Shown: positions 13,528 to 23,830 of the stretch, in pieces
Numbering within the stretch: position 1 is the first letter of the stretch
Layout: the number at the start of each line of letters is the position of its first letter
Origin: Lunularia cruciata
Lineage: Eukaryota; Streptophyta; Marchantiopsida; Lunulariales; Lunulariaceae
DNA: 64,000 nt
Assembly: GCA_948567375.1 (NCBI GenBank)
Contig: OX419755.1
Coordinates: 15,133,001-15,197,000 of the forward strand
Reading direction: 5' to 3'
The notes under the pieces: model-generated
Seen by the model: the letters and a program-made list of their open reading frames with translations, nothing else
The model's database searches: none
What the model was told of the DNA's origin: nothing
Made by a program: the position numbers and the translations under genes

Positions 13528-14005
13528 AGAGAGACAAGAGACCGCAGACCGCATGTGAAAAAAAGCAGTATGGGAAGACTCCATCAAGCCTGACAAAAAA
13601 AAGACAAAAAGGGTAAAATGGGGCTAAACCCCAAAAGTATTGGAAACAGAAATATGAGCTATTCAAGTTGTAGTGTCTACAAGCAATGGGTACATATGAA
13701 GAAATATCACCTAATGTGATTGTTCTCCTATGGATTACGTTAATCAATGTTCTTTGTAGAACAATAGATACTCAATGTCTATCCATTGTTCCACAAAGAA
13801 CATTGGATACTCAATGTCTAACATGGGGCCTAGCCCCATGTTACTTTTTTGTCTCTCCCTTGTACGGCTTGATGGGGTCTTCCCATCCTTCCTTTTTCCT
13901 GTGTGGTCGTCTTTCACAATGTCTAAAACATACACCTAAATATAAAAGTGAAAATGATACCCTGCCATCTAGAATGAACGCCCTCGTGCACACACTAGAG
14001 ATACA
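13528..14005 (-). mobile_element. Z-unit insertion in Y repeat, with internal palindrome
   Basis: A Z-like segment interrupts Y sequence. Y on the left (to about 13527) and on the right (from about 14006, AGAGCTTTGATATCAAGAG) is contiguous at 22880-22985. The flanks AGAGACAAG and AGAGATACA suggest an imperfect duplication of about 9 bp. The insert contains Z blocks (ATGGGAAGACTCC, AAAATGGGGCTAA), and its right end resembles the last 50 bp of the LINE 3' end (GATACCCTGCCATC...CTCGTGCA). It could be a strongly 5'-truncated LINE copy or an independent element. The interior is an imperfect inverted repeat of 13535-13770 against 13780-13920, with a tight stem at 13745-13770/13780-13805. Confidence 0.5.
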
Positions 14006-14244
14006 TACTTAGAGCTTTGATATCAAGAGTCATTGTTCAACCTATGATACTATTGAGATTCACTTCAAACCCCATTTTATCGCCTTAATCATGTCATAGC
14101 TTTACGGAGGAGAGCTTTATATGTAAGAATATGACATACTAAGAATAAGTACTTATTAGATGTGAATAATCATCGTAACTTACACGTATTCATATTGATA
14201 AGAGAGAATCGAATCTTCCTAAGGAAATTTTCTAAATTACAATG

Positions 14245-14645
14245 GTCGTTTCAGATTTTGCGAGCCGCGTGAAAATCCATAAAATCTTTTACGCGTAAAA
14301 TTCTGGAATCCGTAAATATTTTATAGGTATCTAAAATCGTGAAACGTACACATTTATGGGTTATTGACACTCCATAAACTTTAATGAAGGTATCTTTTTG
14401 TCTACATCTATAAGTGATATTTTGTTTTCCCCCTGACAGACGTAAACCCATTACCAAATTGTCAAATAATTCATTAATATTTCCCCTTATCTAGTGTGGA
14501 ATCCAGGCCGCAGTATAAGCGGGCAATTTTAAGAACTTTTAAGAACTGAACGCTCGTGAGGCTTTTATTACCCGTGTAAATTTTTTCAAAGTCTTCCGTG
14601 TAAAATTCACCCATAAAAACCGTTCAAGTCGAAATCTGAAACCTC
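14245..14645. mobile_element. Possible MITE-like element
   Basis: A 400-bp stretch richer in CpG than its surroundings, bounded by inverted GTTTCAGATTT (14249) and AAATCTGAAAC (14632). Subterminal motifs of the CGTAAA/TTTACACGG type repeat several times in both orientations. The terminal repeat is only about 11 bp perfect, and no clear target duplication is visible (TTACAAT on the left, CAAATAT on the right). It could be a small non-autonomous DNA transposon, or the pairing could be chance. Confidence 0.35.
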
Positions 14646-14649
14646 AAAT

Positions 14650-14760
14650 ATGAAAAGGAGACCGCGAAGCAAAAACGAAGAATGGGAAGACCCCAACAAG
14701 CCAAATGGGAGAGACAAAAGAGATAAAATGAAACTCACCCCAATAGTATCCGCAATCTAT
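14650..14760 (-). repeat. Z-unit fragment
   Basis: About 110 bp matching one end of the Z-unit: GAGACCGCGAAG, GAAGAATGGGAAGACCCC, GAGACAAAAGAGATAAAATG and CCCCAATAGTATCC. The rest of the unit is missing. It lies just outside the MITE-like element and before the direct-repeat block at 14860. Confidence 0.55.
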
Positions 14761-14859
14761 GAAGGTTAGCTCCTGCTAAGTACAGCAATAAAACTTTACC
14801 TTTGTTGAACTGTACAAAATACTAACCACGTATTCTTTGCTTATATTTTCAAGCCTACA

Positions 14860-15030
14860 TTAAATTTTTGCAACGAATACCGAGCATATTGCCCTACTAC
14901 TAAGACCAGGAAGCTCTTATACACCATGAAGAATAAGAATATGAGGAAAATCACTCAACTTCATATAGTAATTAGAGTTATCATATGTTTAGATTTAGTC
15001 AAATGAGTATTATATGAGTTAAATTTATTA
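14860..15030. repeat. Direct repeat, partner at 2880-3045
   Basis: Second copy of the block at 2880-3045, in the same orientation (shared CCTACTACTAAGACCA and TTAGATTTAGTCAAATG-like blocks). It marks the start of the 14.9-21.6 kb copy of the segmental duplication. Confidence 0.65.
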
Positions 15031-16289
15031 TATTACGTTGAATATTTTTCATAATTAGGTGAGTTCAAGAAGTTTAGATTCAGAACACACTAAATGGTTG
15101 CTTTTGTAATTATCGATCAAATATCATATAAAATAACTTCATCTATCACATTTCAGATTAATCTCTTGCATGAATCTTAATTATATTAAATGATCTTTTC
15201 CATGAGATCAAAATGTTGAATGTGGCAACACTTTTAGTATTTGTTCTAGTTTACATATTATATAATCGTGAGACTCTCTCATGTGAATGTTGTTGTACCC
15301 GTTTGTAATTGCTGATCAAAGGATCCTTCCAAATCATTTGAATATAATTTATCTTTCTCCATCATATATTTTTAACTGTATATTGCTCTTGTGCATGAAC
15401 CATAACAACATGGGATGCTTTCCCTCCATGAAACTGAGATGTTAGATTAGCAACAGTATCACTTCTTTTTACGCAGGTTACGATGAACCATTTTTTAATC
15501 TGATTGGGATAAGTGTTGTATCGCCACATAAGCTTAACAACATCACGCTTTTCCATCAACTTTTATTGAAATTTGAGTTAAATGAGTTAACGATTGCACA
15601 ATCACTCACGAATTATAATATCACAAACCATACTTCAATTAGTAATCACAAGCATGATTCGTTAAAACAGAAAACCATTTCACCGTATACATCATATTTG
15701 TCGCTCATTAGTGTCGAAATTTCTTGCTATTGCCAAATCACTCACGTGATAAATGGAGCATATTTTATCATTGACAATCACGTTATATATTATTTTACTT
15801 ACTTCTAGGGTTCACATCTTTTTACAAATACGCAGCTCTCATTTTCGCTCAAGAACAATTGCATCCAACTTTCCTACGAACTAAAGAAATTCACTGCAAC
15901 GTGGACCTAAGTCAAATGAACGGGGCTGGTCAAGAAAAGCCGACAACTTGGAGTAGTGCGGTTAAGTAAACCTAGGGGTGTGGTTATAGATGAATATGAA
16001 GGTGGAAGACTATTGGGTGTAATGCCCGAACTATCATCGGTTCCGAAGCTCGGACCGAACTTCATTGTTTTTCAAGTGAAAGGCAATTGATCAGTACCTC
16101 AAACAATATTTTTTATTCGTATTGTATTATTGATGTAGTATAGTGAAACTTCTTCTGCTGGTCTAGTTTATACATATCCCGTCGCATTTATTTACTATGA
16201 AGTCATTTGCGAGTAGTGCACCAAGGCTCCTCCAGTATTATCGAAAACCGTATTGCTGCTTTACTAAAAATCGATTCGAAAAACAGCAA
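15031..16289. other. AT-rich DNA without recognisable gene
   Basis: No frame has a recognised domain. The open frames here (minus 15362-15559 and plus 15566-15808) are short, of low complexity and not repeated elsewhere in the window. This stretch is absent from the first copy of the duplication, where X sequence follows the direct-repeat block within about 160 bp. It is therefore either an insertion here or a deletion there. Confidence 0.5.
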
Positions 16290-16745
16290 AATCCTCTGCC
16301 CACCAGCTTGTCCGTAACGCCTTCTAAGCACCACCTTTGCTGACGCTTAATTGCACATTGCTGCTATTACGAGCATAATCTTCTTAATCAGATTCTGCTC
16401 GTAATCAGATGTCGTGGGTATATTGCTCCAGACAGCCCCACAGTTCCCAGCTTTTCAGCATGTGGAGGGAAATTCTCGCTGTTGCGAAGGACCGAATATT
16501 AGAAGTTTATGTCAATGCATTGTCCATGGACTACGTTTCGCGAATCGAAGGTGACAGAAACATCGTCTGTGAACAGCTGCCAACTATACTTGTATATACT
16601 ATACGCTCTCCGTTCCTTATATACATACAGAGTGACGATTCACGTATTGAAATTTTTGTAAACCGGCAATTGCAAGCTCTCCCTAAAACCCTGAAAGCCT
16701 CCATGAACTTCTGTCCTAAAACTCATTTCCTCCTCATGATCGCCT

Positions 16746-17618
16746 TCACAGTTGGTGAAAGTAGGTGCTTCCGCCAGCCGAATTGATTCGCCGGATCAGG
16801 TCTTCGACTTCTACCTCGGGCTCCACCCCATTCCTGGACTTACTTCCCGCAGCTGAATCCTTTCGCTGGTTCCATTCGTAGGCCACTCCTTCCATCAGCT
16901 TGTCCGCGATTGCTGCAGGGACGTTAGCCTCACATGCGACTCCAGCCCCGACCTGCAGCATTACCTGATCTGCCCCTTCACAGGTGGCCCAAGTTTCCCA
17001 AGCTTGAACCCCTAGCACCTCCATGAGCTTTTGCTCAGGCATTTTTCCAGTGCCATGCAGTGCTTCAACAGCGGGTATAGCATTGAATTCGTGGGGGAGT
17101 GAAAAAACTTCGTGTACGATCGCCTCCAAAGGCTGGTCTTGGGGTAAAGCATGAATGATGTCGAGGGGGACATGGTTCAGATGGTTTATAATAAAAGATT
17201 GAGCACCAATACTACCAAGAAATGCCACGGTTAAAGTACCCTTCAACAAAGCACCAGTGAGAAAGTACCGGCGCGACCCCTTCACATGGCCAACGGACGA
17301 ACCTGCCTTGTCCTGCAAAGCTTCCATGATGTTCCCCTTAGTCTTCGAAGCTACCCGCAACTGCCGCAAATTCAATGCTGCGCTCGCCACACTTCCAGGA
17401 AACACGAGCATCGATAAACCATGGAATCCGGACCCCACAACTGCAGACCCTATTCTGAAGTAGGCCATTTTGATCTGCCGCTCGAGGTCCGCTTGCTCCA
17501 TGTTCGGCAAAGCATTTATCAATTTATCGTCGTATGCCACCCCCAAAAACACACCGGCCTGATGCATCATCTCCTGGGCCTTCTCCCTCCCCCGACGAAG
17601 CTTATCCCTCTTCCCCAT
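16746..17618 (-). CDS. Unrecognised X-unit protein, 290 aa, intact ORF
   Basis: I do not recognise this protein. The ATG at 17618 (MGKRDKLRRGREKAQ) is preferred over an in-frame ATG at 17699, because the MGK start is the one shared with copy 2 and its upstream codons are not conserved. Visible features are a basic, helical N-terminus (residues 2-20) and an acidic stretch ALPNMEQADLERQ (37-49). There are two hydrophobic, Gly/Ala-rich segments (about 57-82 and 118-144) that could be membrane-spanning or a buried helical pair. A conserved block SLPHEFNAIPAVEALHG lies at 173-189, and the tail (250-275) is charged. There is no catalytic motif or signal peptide. It is the only copy without interruption; copies 1 and 2 are broken. 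Whether it is expressed is unknown. A captured host gene, an accessory ORF of a mobile unit, and a horizontally acquired gene are all open. Confidence 0.5.
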   Translation of the reverse strand: MGKRDKLRRGREKAQEMMHQAGVFLGVAYDDKLINALPNMEQADLERQIKMAYFRIGSAVVGSGFHGLSMLVFPGSVASAALNLRQLRVASKTKGNIMEALQDKAGSSVGHVKGSRRYFLTGALLKGTLTVAFLGSIGAQSFIINHLNHVPLDIIHALPQDQPLEAIVHEVFSLPHEFNAIPAVEALHGTGKMPEQKLMEVLGVQAWETWATCEGADQVMLQVGAGVACEANVPAAIADKLMEGVAYEWNQRKDSAAGSKSRNGVEPEVEVEDLIRRINSAGGSTYFHQL

Positions 17619-17949
17619 ATCGGCTGCTGAATCCACTCGATCATTCACAGAAAAGAGTGTTTCGCTAAGACACAACACACGAGCTCGATTGCTCTCCACG
17701 TAAAACCGACTTCTGAGTCAGATATCAAAATTGCAGATTGATTGTTTGAATGATCAGTCCACCTTCGCTCAGTTTGGTCTCTCCAAATTCTGCCGCGACT
17801 GAACTACCTTAAATGTGAATCCCCAGATTAGTGGTTGCCTTGCATACGAGGACTTTCAAGGATGTTTCAATGTTGACCGTTTTCTCACTGAGGCAGATTG
17901 ACTAAATTTGGCCCGTCCCGTAAACAGGGTTACCGATAACTCATCAAAT

Positions 17950-18480
17950 TCTTGTCTGAAAGGCACCGTCTCATCCACGGCTCATGCTTGACATTTGACA
18001 ATTCGACCATATCATGCATCGTTGATCTGTTTTCTCACTGGGATACATTCACTACACGCCTTGGTTTCCGTTCCGGGATTTTGGGACGTTGCCCGAGCCT
18101 TACCTTTAACCGGTCAGACCGGTAATGTGTCAAATTCATGTCAGAAACTTACAGTCCCACCCACGGCTTCTATTTCAAGTTGGGTAATTCGACCGTAGCA
18201 CGCGTCGCCGATCCATATCCGCAGTAAGATACCTTCACTACACCCGGGTCAGACTGGGGATCAGATTCATGTCAGAAATGAACTGACTCATCCACGGCTC
18301 ATATTTCACGTTGACTACTTGTGACCGTGTTAGACCGCTTATTGTCAGATTTATTCTTACCTGACAGTGCCCGGCTCAGAAAGGATCAGTCCCATCCACG
18401 CCTCATGTTTCACTTCGACATCGACGTTATCATGCATAGTCGATTCAGCGTCCTCCCAGAGTAGCATCACTACTCGAGGA
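17950..18480 (-). repeat. Tandem repeats upstream of X copy 3
   Basis: Units begin at GTC(A/T)GAAA near 17955, 18143 and 18271, with a last partial unit near 18376. The first full unit is about 188 bp; the later ones carry deletions. Each contains a C(C/A)CACGGCT core and an ATTCGACC(A/G)TA block, and the array ends at GTCGATTCAGCGTCCTCC and GAGTAGCATCACTAC. It lies 330-860 bp upstream of the X ORF, equivalent to 4640-5225 and 28720-29400. The unit number differs between copies, so the array expands and contracts. Confidence 0.75.
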
Positions 18481-18539
18481 GGTCAATAGGTAGCTCGTAT
18501 TCGATCCGCGACCAAGTCGCATTTTTTGATGTTGTCTTT

Positions 18540-18995
18540 ATTGTTTATAGTGAGAAAAGAGCGACCGCGTAGAAAACGCGAAGAATGGGAAGACCCCCAT
18601 CGAACCTTACAAGTACAAGGGTGAGACAAAGGAGATAAAATGGGGCTAAGCATTAATAGAGTCACATGAGAAATTTGGCCTTTTGCGTCTAAGATATACT
18701 AGCTATGGAAATTGTCCATTCTACAAACAACTACAGCATCCAAAGAAACATCAACTAGTGTGATTGCTCTCCTATGGATTGCACTAGCCACTACCTTCTA
18801 TAGAACAACAGAGCAAAGTATGGACTATGTTGTCTAAAATATACTACAAAGTATGAGAGCAATAGAATAATGTTATCTAAAATATAATACAAAGTATGAG
18901 ATCAATACAATAATGGACACATGCTGTCTAAAATATACTACAAAGTATGAGAGTGAGAGTGGTACCCCTACACCTACCATGATAAACCCTCATGC
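18540..18995 (-). repeat. Z-unit copy 3, with short tandem motif
   Basis: Matches the Z copies at 5270 and 13528: GAGCGACCGCGTAG, GAAGAATGGGAAGACCCC, GAGACAAAGGAGATAAAATG, then CTCCTATGGATTGCACTAG. The motif CTAAAATATA(C/A)TACAAAGTATGAGA occurs three times (around 18834, 18879 and 18930), spaced about 45-60 bp. The right side passes into the 3' end of LINE F at about 18996. It has no coding capacity. Confidence 0.55.
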
Positions 18996-21605
18996 ACTCC
19001 CTGACAAATGTATCAAATGACTTGTCCATTGCTCCATATAACTCCAAGGCTAAAGGAACAAAGAAGTGACCTCGTTGCATACCATATACTTGGAGAGCTT
19101 GCGAGCTAAAACTACACTCGCTGCCCATCCAATGAGATGAGTAATCACTCCCTACAAAACTATATCATGCGTAGGGTCAGTAACTATAATATCCGCTATT
19201 GTCACCTGATCATCTCGGACCAAGTATAAGTCTGCTCTTACACTTGAAAAAGCATAAAAGTTCTCATTCCAAGCCAAGTATCCACTCTCTCATGCCATAG
19301 CAAACAATATGTCCCTAATAACATCATGGGTAGCTATCCTCTTTCCTCCAAAATGACACCATGTCATATGGATCGTTGTTGCATCTAGTGTAGAATCACA
19401 CTCACAAGTGAGTAATGAAGATGCATATGGGTGGACCAAAACTAGACAACCCTCATCATTGTAAAGAAAGTAGTTAGTGCAAGTCAAAATGTCCTAATGC
19501 ATGGTTGATCTAGGATTCAAGAGCATGCACCCTTGCCGGAGCAAGAGCGGATACATGCTCTAGTAGCTTGAGGAATGGACGATTCAATTAAGAGAGAATG
19601 TAGCGTATGTTGACAAAGTCACTCCATCAAGGAAGGTTGTAAACCTCTAGTCCAATCTGACAATAGTGAAGCAAAAGATGGAAGGTCCTTGTGTGCCCAT
19701 GGGGATACACTATCTCTTTTTTGCTGCAATAACATTTGGAGAGAAAAGGATCCCTCCTCCACCTTTGTCACATAAGTCTCCAAAATTGGCCTATCAACAT
19801 CCACAAAATGAGAGGGGTGCCGAGAGAGCCCAACTACCTAAAAATGCTATATGTGCCATCTCTTGCAAAAATAGCAAGCCAACCCCTCCACACAAGATTG
19901 GTCTAGATGTCCGTCTACATGCCAAATCTCTAATCACACAATCAAATGTCCTTGGTCTAATAATATCACCAAAGACTCCCATAATCTTGCTATTAAAGGC
20001 TCTTGGACATGATACAAAGGTCAATGAGGGGGGAATTATGCAAAGGAGGTAAGTTGGTCAACAAGAAATACTAGATGAGAGTATACCAAATGCCACTAGC
20101 AGATCTCCTAGTATAGGAAGATCATCTACATGGAGAATATCCTCTATAAGTGCAACATCTAAGAAGCATGAGATAAAATCCTCAGATCTTACTAGCACTC
20201 CAAGAATAGGTAGTCCATATGTAGATGTGATACACCTTTCTAGAAGCTGAAGATGGGGAGGGATACCTAAAGAGGACCATGCCCTACACTTTGACACTTT
20301 AACTCTCAAGCCTAGAAGATGTACCTTGGTAGTTAAGTGGTCAAAGGCTTGCCTAATCTGATCTACATGGCCCACGATATGGGTATCATCTACCAAGGAT
20401 GGAAAAACACAACTTGGCATGCCAAAGTAGTAGATAAGAGAGCTCTAAAGTAAACCATGGTAAATAAGGGTCCTTCTAAAGGATCTCTTTGAAGTGTACC
20501 AATAGTAAACTCCAAGACGGTAACTCCCTCTTGTGAACAATCGTGTTGATAGTAAAGGGAAGCAAGAGAGCCATAAAGAGACGGCACAAAAGGAATAAGA
20601 CTTGCCAAGGATCCACTAGCCTTTGTAAGCTCTTTAAAGATGGATGCTTGTGAGACACTATTAAAAGCATTCTCAACATCCACCAATAGGATGACCCACT
20701 CTGGATGGATATCTAGGAAAGCCTTAATGCTTGGAAATATAAACTCACATCTTCCAAGTGTAGCTACTCCAACTTGATGTGGGCTAATGTGCTATTGGAA
20801 ATAAGCACAATGCTAAAGGACAATGGTACGGCTAACCAAACACAAAAAGATCTCTCCAATAACAATTGGTCTAATGCCCTTGGATCCTTCTCCATCGTGA
20901 GAAGTTGACTAGCATCTAACACCCAACTAAAAAAGATAGGAATGTCTCCTCGTGCTATTGATATAAACACTTGAAACAACTTGATAAAACCACTAGAAGA
21001 ATCCTCTGCTTGAAAGCAATCTCTAAGATGCTCATACATCCTCTTGAGGAAAGGTGAAGGGTAGTTCATAATGCTTGTGCAAAAAGAAACTTATCAAGAC
21101 ATAAAGGTTGTTCAGGTTGATAATCTAAGACCTTTAGTGGTAATCTCTCTCTTGCTATAGGATGTAGTGATCATAGGAAAAAGATATTCTCATTGATAGG
21201 ACTAGCCATAGACAAAGGATGTAGCACTCATGCTGCTCTACTAAACTCTCTGCTTGAACCAATGTCCTACACCATTGTAATTGAGTGGACTCTATGGTAT
21301 CATGTGGCAAACCCTATTTCTTAAAACATGCAACCCTAATAGACTCTTATTGTAGGGTCATCCAATCCCTTGCTCAAAATCAATGAAATCTGGTAGCCAC
21401 CTCTCTATGCCCCGCACGTCTCCTTCTAGCCTAAGAAAGACACCATCAAGGGAGTAAGAGGAATAGGAACAATGCTAACTCATCTAAGGGATCATGTGCC
21501 AAACAATCAAGTGGTAGGCAAAAAGCTTGTCTAGCCTCATCATGGAGTGTACAAGGTAGCATATGGAATTGACATGGACATGGAAAACTAGTCTTTGGCA
21601 TGTGT
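18996..21605 (-). pseudogene. RLE-LINE copy F (RT and RLE), 5'-truncated
   Basis: The longest continuous LINE copy. In order on the minus strand: N-terminal linker (21446-21605: FPCPCQFHMLPCTLHDEA), pre-RT block (20764-21069: HLRDCFQAEDSSSGFIKLFQ, IARGDIPIFF), RT motif A (VDVENAFNSVS), motif B (GTLQRDPLEGPLF) and motif C (LVDDTHIVG, catalytic DD at 20385-20390). A long connector follows, then ATHDVIRDILFAMARESGY, then RADLYLVRDDQVTIADIIV near 19190-19240. The D-x12-D spacing of the last block resembles the PD-(D/E)XK signature of restriction-like endonucleases used by R2-type LINEs. The C2H2 N-terminus is missing: truncation near 21605. A frameshift between motifs B and C and several stops make it inactive. 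Confidence 0.7.
20385..20690 (-). other. Reverse transcriptase core of LINE F
   Basis: Contains the RT catalytic hallmarks on the minus strand: D-x-E-N-A-F-N-S-V-S (motif A), G-T-L-Q-R-D-P-L-E-G-P-L-F (motif B) and V-D-D (motif C). Motifs A/B and C are in different frames; the shift lies between LACQV and the DD. This is the best sequence evidence that the family is a non-LTR retrotransposon: NAFNSV and xQGDPLxGPLF-type motifs are typical of LINE RTs, not of LTR-element RTs. Confidence 0.8.
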
Positions 21606-22759
21606 ATATACATCGCTACACAGCATACATCATTGTCAACATCACACATTATAGAAGCACAACTCAAACATAAGTCAAACATGGACTCTAAAGTGCCACA
21701 ATAATCAGTTTGTTCTCAACTTCAATCACACTCAATCAGATTAGTACTTGATTTGTTACTCAACAACCTACCAATAATTGGACACTAATTACAATCAAGC
21801 CACATTCACTCTAGCTAAGAGACTCCAGGAGATGCTTGTTGGCCTTTATCCACCATAGCAAGGAACTTGAAGGCTCAATATCAAAGAAGTGAGCTCTTTA
21901 GAGCTACACTTAGTTGGTGGTTAGTTCCTTTCACTCTAGATAGCCATATACTCCAAGTATATAGTATACCCTATGGTGGGCAAGATCAGGAGACCGAGTG
22001 CTATTGAGCTCAATCATTAGTCATTTGTTTGCAATCTATACCATATAAATGATGAACTAGCTATACGTCAAGTATATTTAGGACATAGCCACTATCCTTG
22101 AGGAACCACCATGAAGGGAGGAGTCAAACATGCCATATGCCATTGTCTTAAACATCTATCACACACTTACATAGTATTAGCTCCACCAGAAAAGCTACAT
22201 AACATACACCGCAAGCTGGCTTGTACAAGTGCCAAGCTTGGGTCCACAGTACCATCAATGTTTTGGAAGTGGTATGGCACACAATTGCACACATGATCCT
22301 TCCAGACAACACCATCACATCCTTCCAACATGAGGACTCCAAAAGGCAAACATTCACGCACTCTCAAGATAGTGCAACTTGTAGAAACATCAAATGTTGT
22401 TGGTGTTGTTTGCTATAGATATACATAGTCACTTGGATGAAATCAACTGATCAAAGGTCTATAACCTCTTCCTTGAATGGTAGCATAGTGTAAGGTATCC
22501 TTATGCTAAGTAGTCGTAAAGTTCACAAAGGCCATTGGCATCACTCTCCTAAAGATCTTTGCTCATTAAGAACATGTGCTCATCCATACATCTAGATCAT
22601 CCAAGTCCAAAACTACAAAAGCATCTTGAAAAATAGTTGTAGGTTAATCTAGATCTTATCCATAGAGTAGAAAGTAAGGATAGAAGGATGCTAAGGAGGT
22701 TTGTCGGTGTTGTCAGGAAAAAAATCTATATGTTACATTAGTGTTATATAGTATGGTAG
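21606..22759. other. No gene or repeat recognised
   Basis: Anonymous DNA between LINE F and the Y copy. Open frames (plus 22111-22296 and 22221-22418; minus 22148-22367) overlap one another in opposite frames, lack domains and are not duplicated in the window. I treat none as a gene. Confidence 0.5.
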
Positions 22760-23830
22760 GTCACCTTAAAGAGATCTTGGATTTCAAAGTCCACAGGAAA
22801 GAAGAGCTCTAAGTTTGAATGTCCATAATACTCATATATCTCAAAGAGATCCTATTCACTTTCAATCCTTGTCCAAATATAAGTGAGAGATCTTGGATAT
22901 TGGTGAAAGAGAGATAAAAGCTTGAGACTTTGAAACAAGGAGTTATTATTTAACACATGAGGCTATTGAGATCTACTTCCAGCCTAATATTTTGTGACTT
23001 GTGAGATTTCAGTTTATGCAAGAAAAAGAAGAGTTTAGAGCTAAATTATAATTAATATTTCTATACCTTCAAGATTCTATCCCTACTCTTCTAATCCAAG
23101 GATGTGCAAATGGTGGTAGAGGGAAGCCTTGAGAGTATCTGTTCATTTCAAAATCATTAAAACTTGCTATAGGAGGTATATTAAATGTGTGAAGGTGGAA
23201 GACAATAGGGTAACTTTGTGAACAAAAATTGCTTTGGGATTGATTATGAATCTTTTTTATATTTTTTATTTTTGTGAGTTTTGTCTTGTTTTTATCTTAT
23301 AAGACTTAAAGAAATATTCTAAGTCTAAGTCTTTTACTTGAAGTCCTCCTCCACCTTTAAGGATGGATAAGTGGACTAAGACTCTCTCTCTCTCTCTCAA
23401 CATAGTTCACTCCCAAAGACAAGGTGACTTCATCCAACCTTTTTCTTCCCTCTAAGGATCCAAGAATTCAATCATTTCCAAATATAAGTAAATAAGAATA
23501 GAATTATGAAGATCAAATTTGAAATTAAGTACAAGGATTTGAATTGAAAAGCTTTAAATTTGAAATAAAGCACAAGAAATGTTTCATATAATTATGATAG
23601 AAGTTGATATAGAATTCAATACCATCTTCAGAATAACTAGAAGGTATGCTAAGAGAATATATTTGAAGACCTTAGACTTTGTGGTATAGTGATGGAGAAG
23701 ACAACAAAGCATATTTTGATATAGGTTTGGGTGAAATATCGTCTTACAAGGATTGGAAATCACTCTTACTACCACATTTGCATGCAATAAATTGGCTTTG
23801 ATGGTGGTACCACAAGAAGGAGATGGAAGC
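22760..23830 (+). repeat. Y-family copy, inverted partner of 26585-27610
   Basis: The reverse complement of about 26585-27610 matches along most of this stretch. Examples are AAGAGATCTTGGATTTCAAAG (22772), CTATAGGAGGTATATTAAATG (23167), and the GTTTGGGTGAAATATCGTC block (23725) against GGTTTGGGTAAAATATCATC (reverse complement near 26640). The end block also matches 46010-46230. It contains a (CT)9 tract near 23383. There is no conserved ORF. Confidence 0.7.

Larger units (their letters stand above)
16290..18550 (-). repeat. X-unit copy 3, most complete
   Basis: The best-preserved X-unit. In gene sense it runs from the tandem-repeat array (18480-17950), through a leader (17950-17619), the ORF (17618-16746), to a 3' flank reaching about 16290 (CACCTTTGCTGACGCTTAAT is shared with copy 1 at 3-22). 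It has more CpG and G+C than flanking DNA. The unit boundary at the array side lies near 18550, where the Z-unit begins. The four copies in the window (1-1660, 3208-5260, this one and 28640-29690) show it is a dispersed or locally duplicated unit. No terminal inverted repeats or target duplications are evident. Confidence 0.6.
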
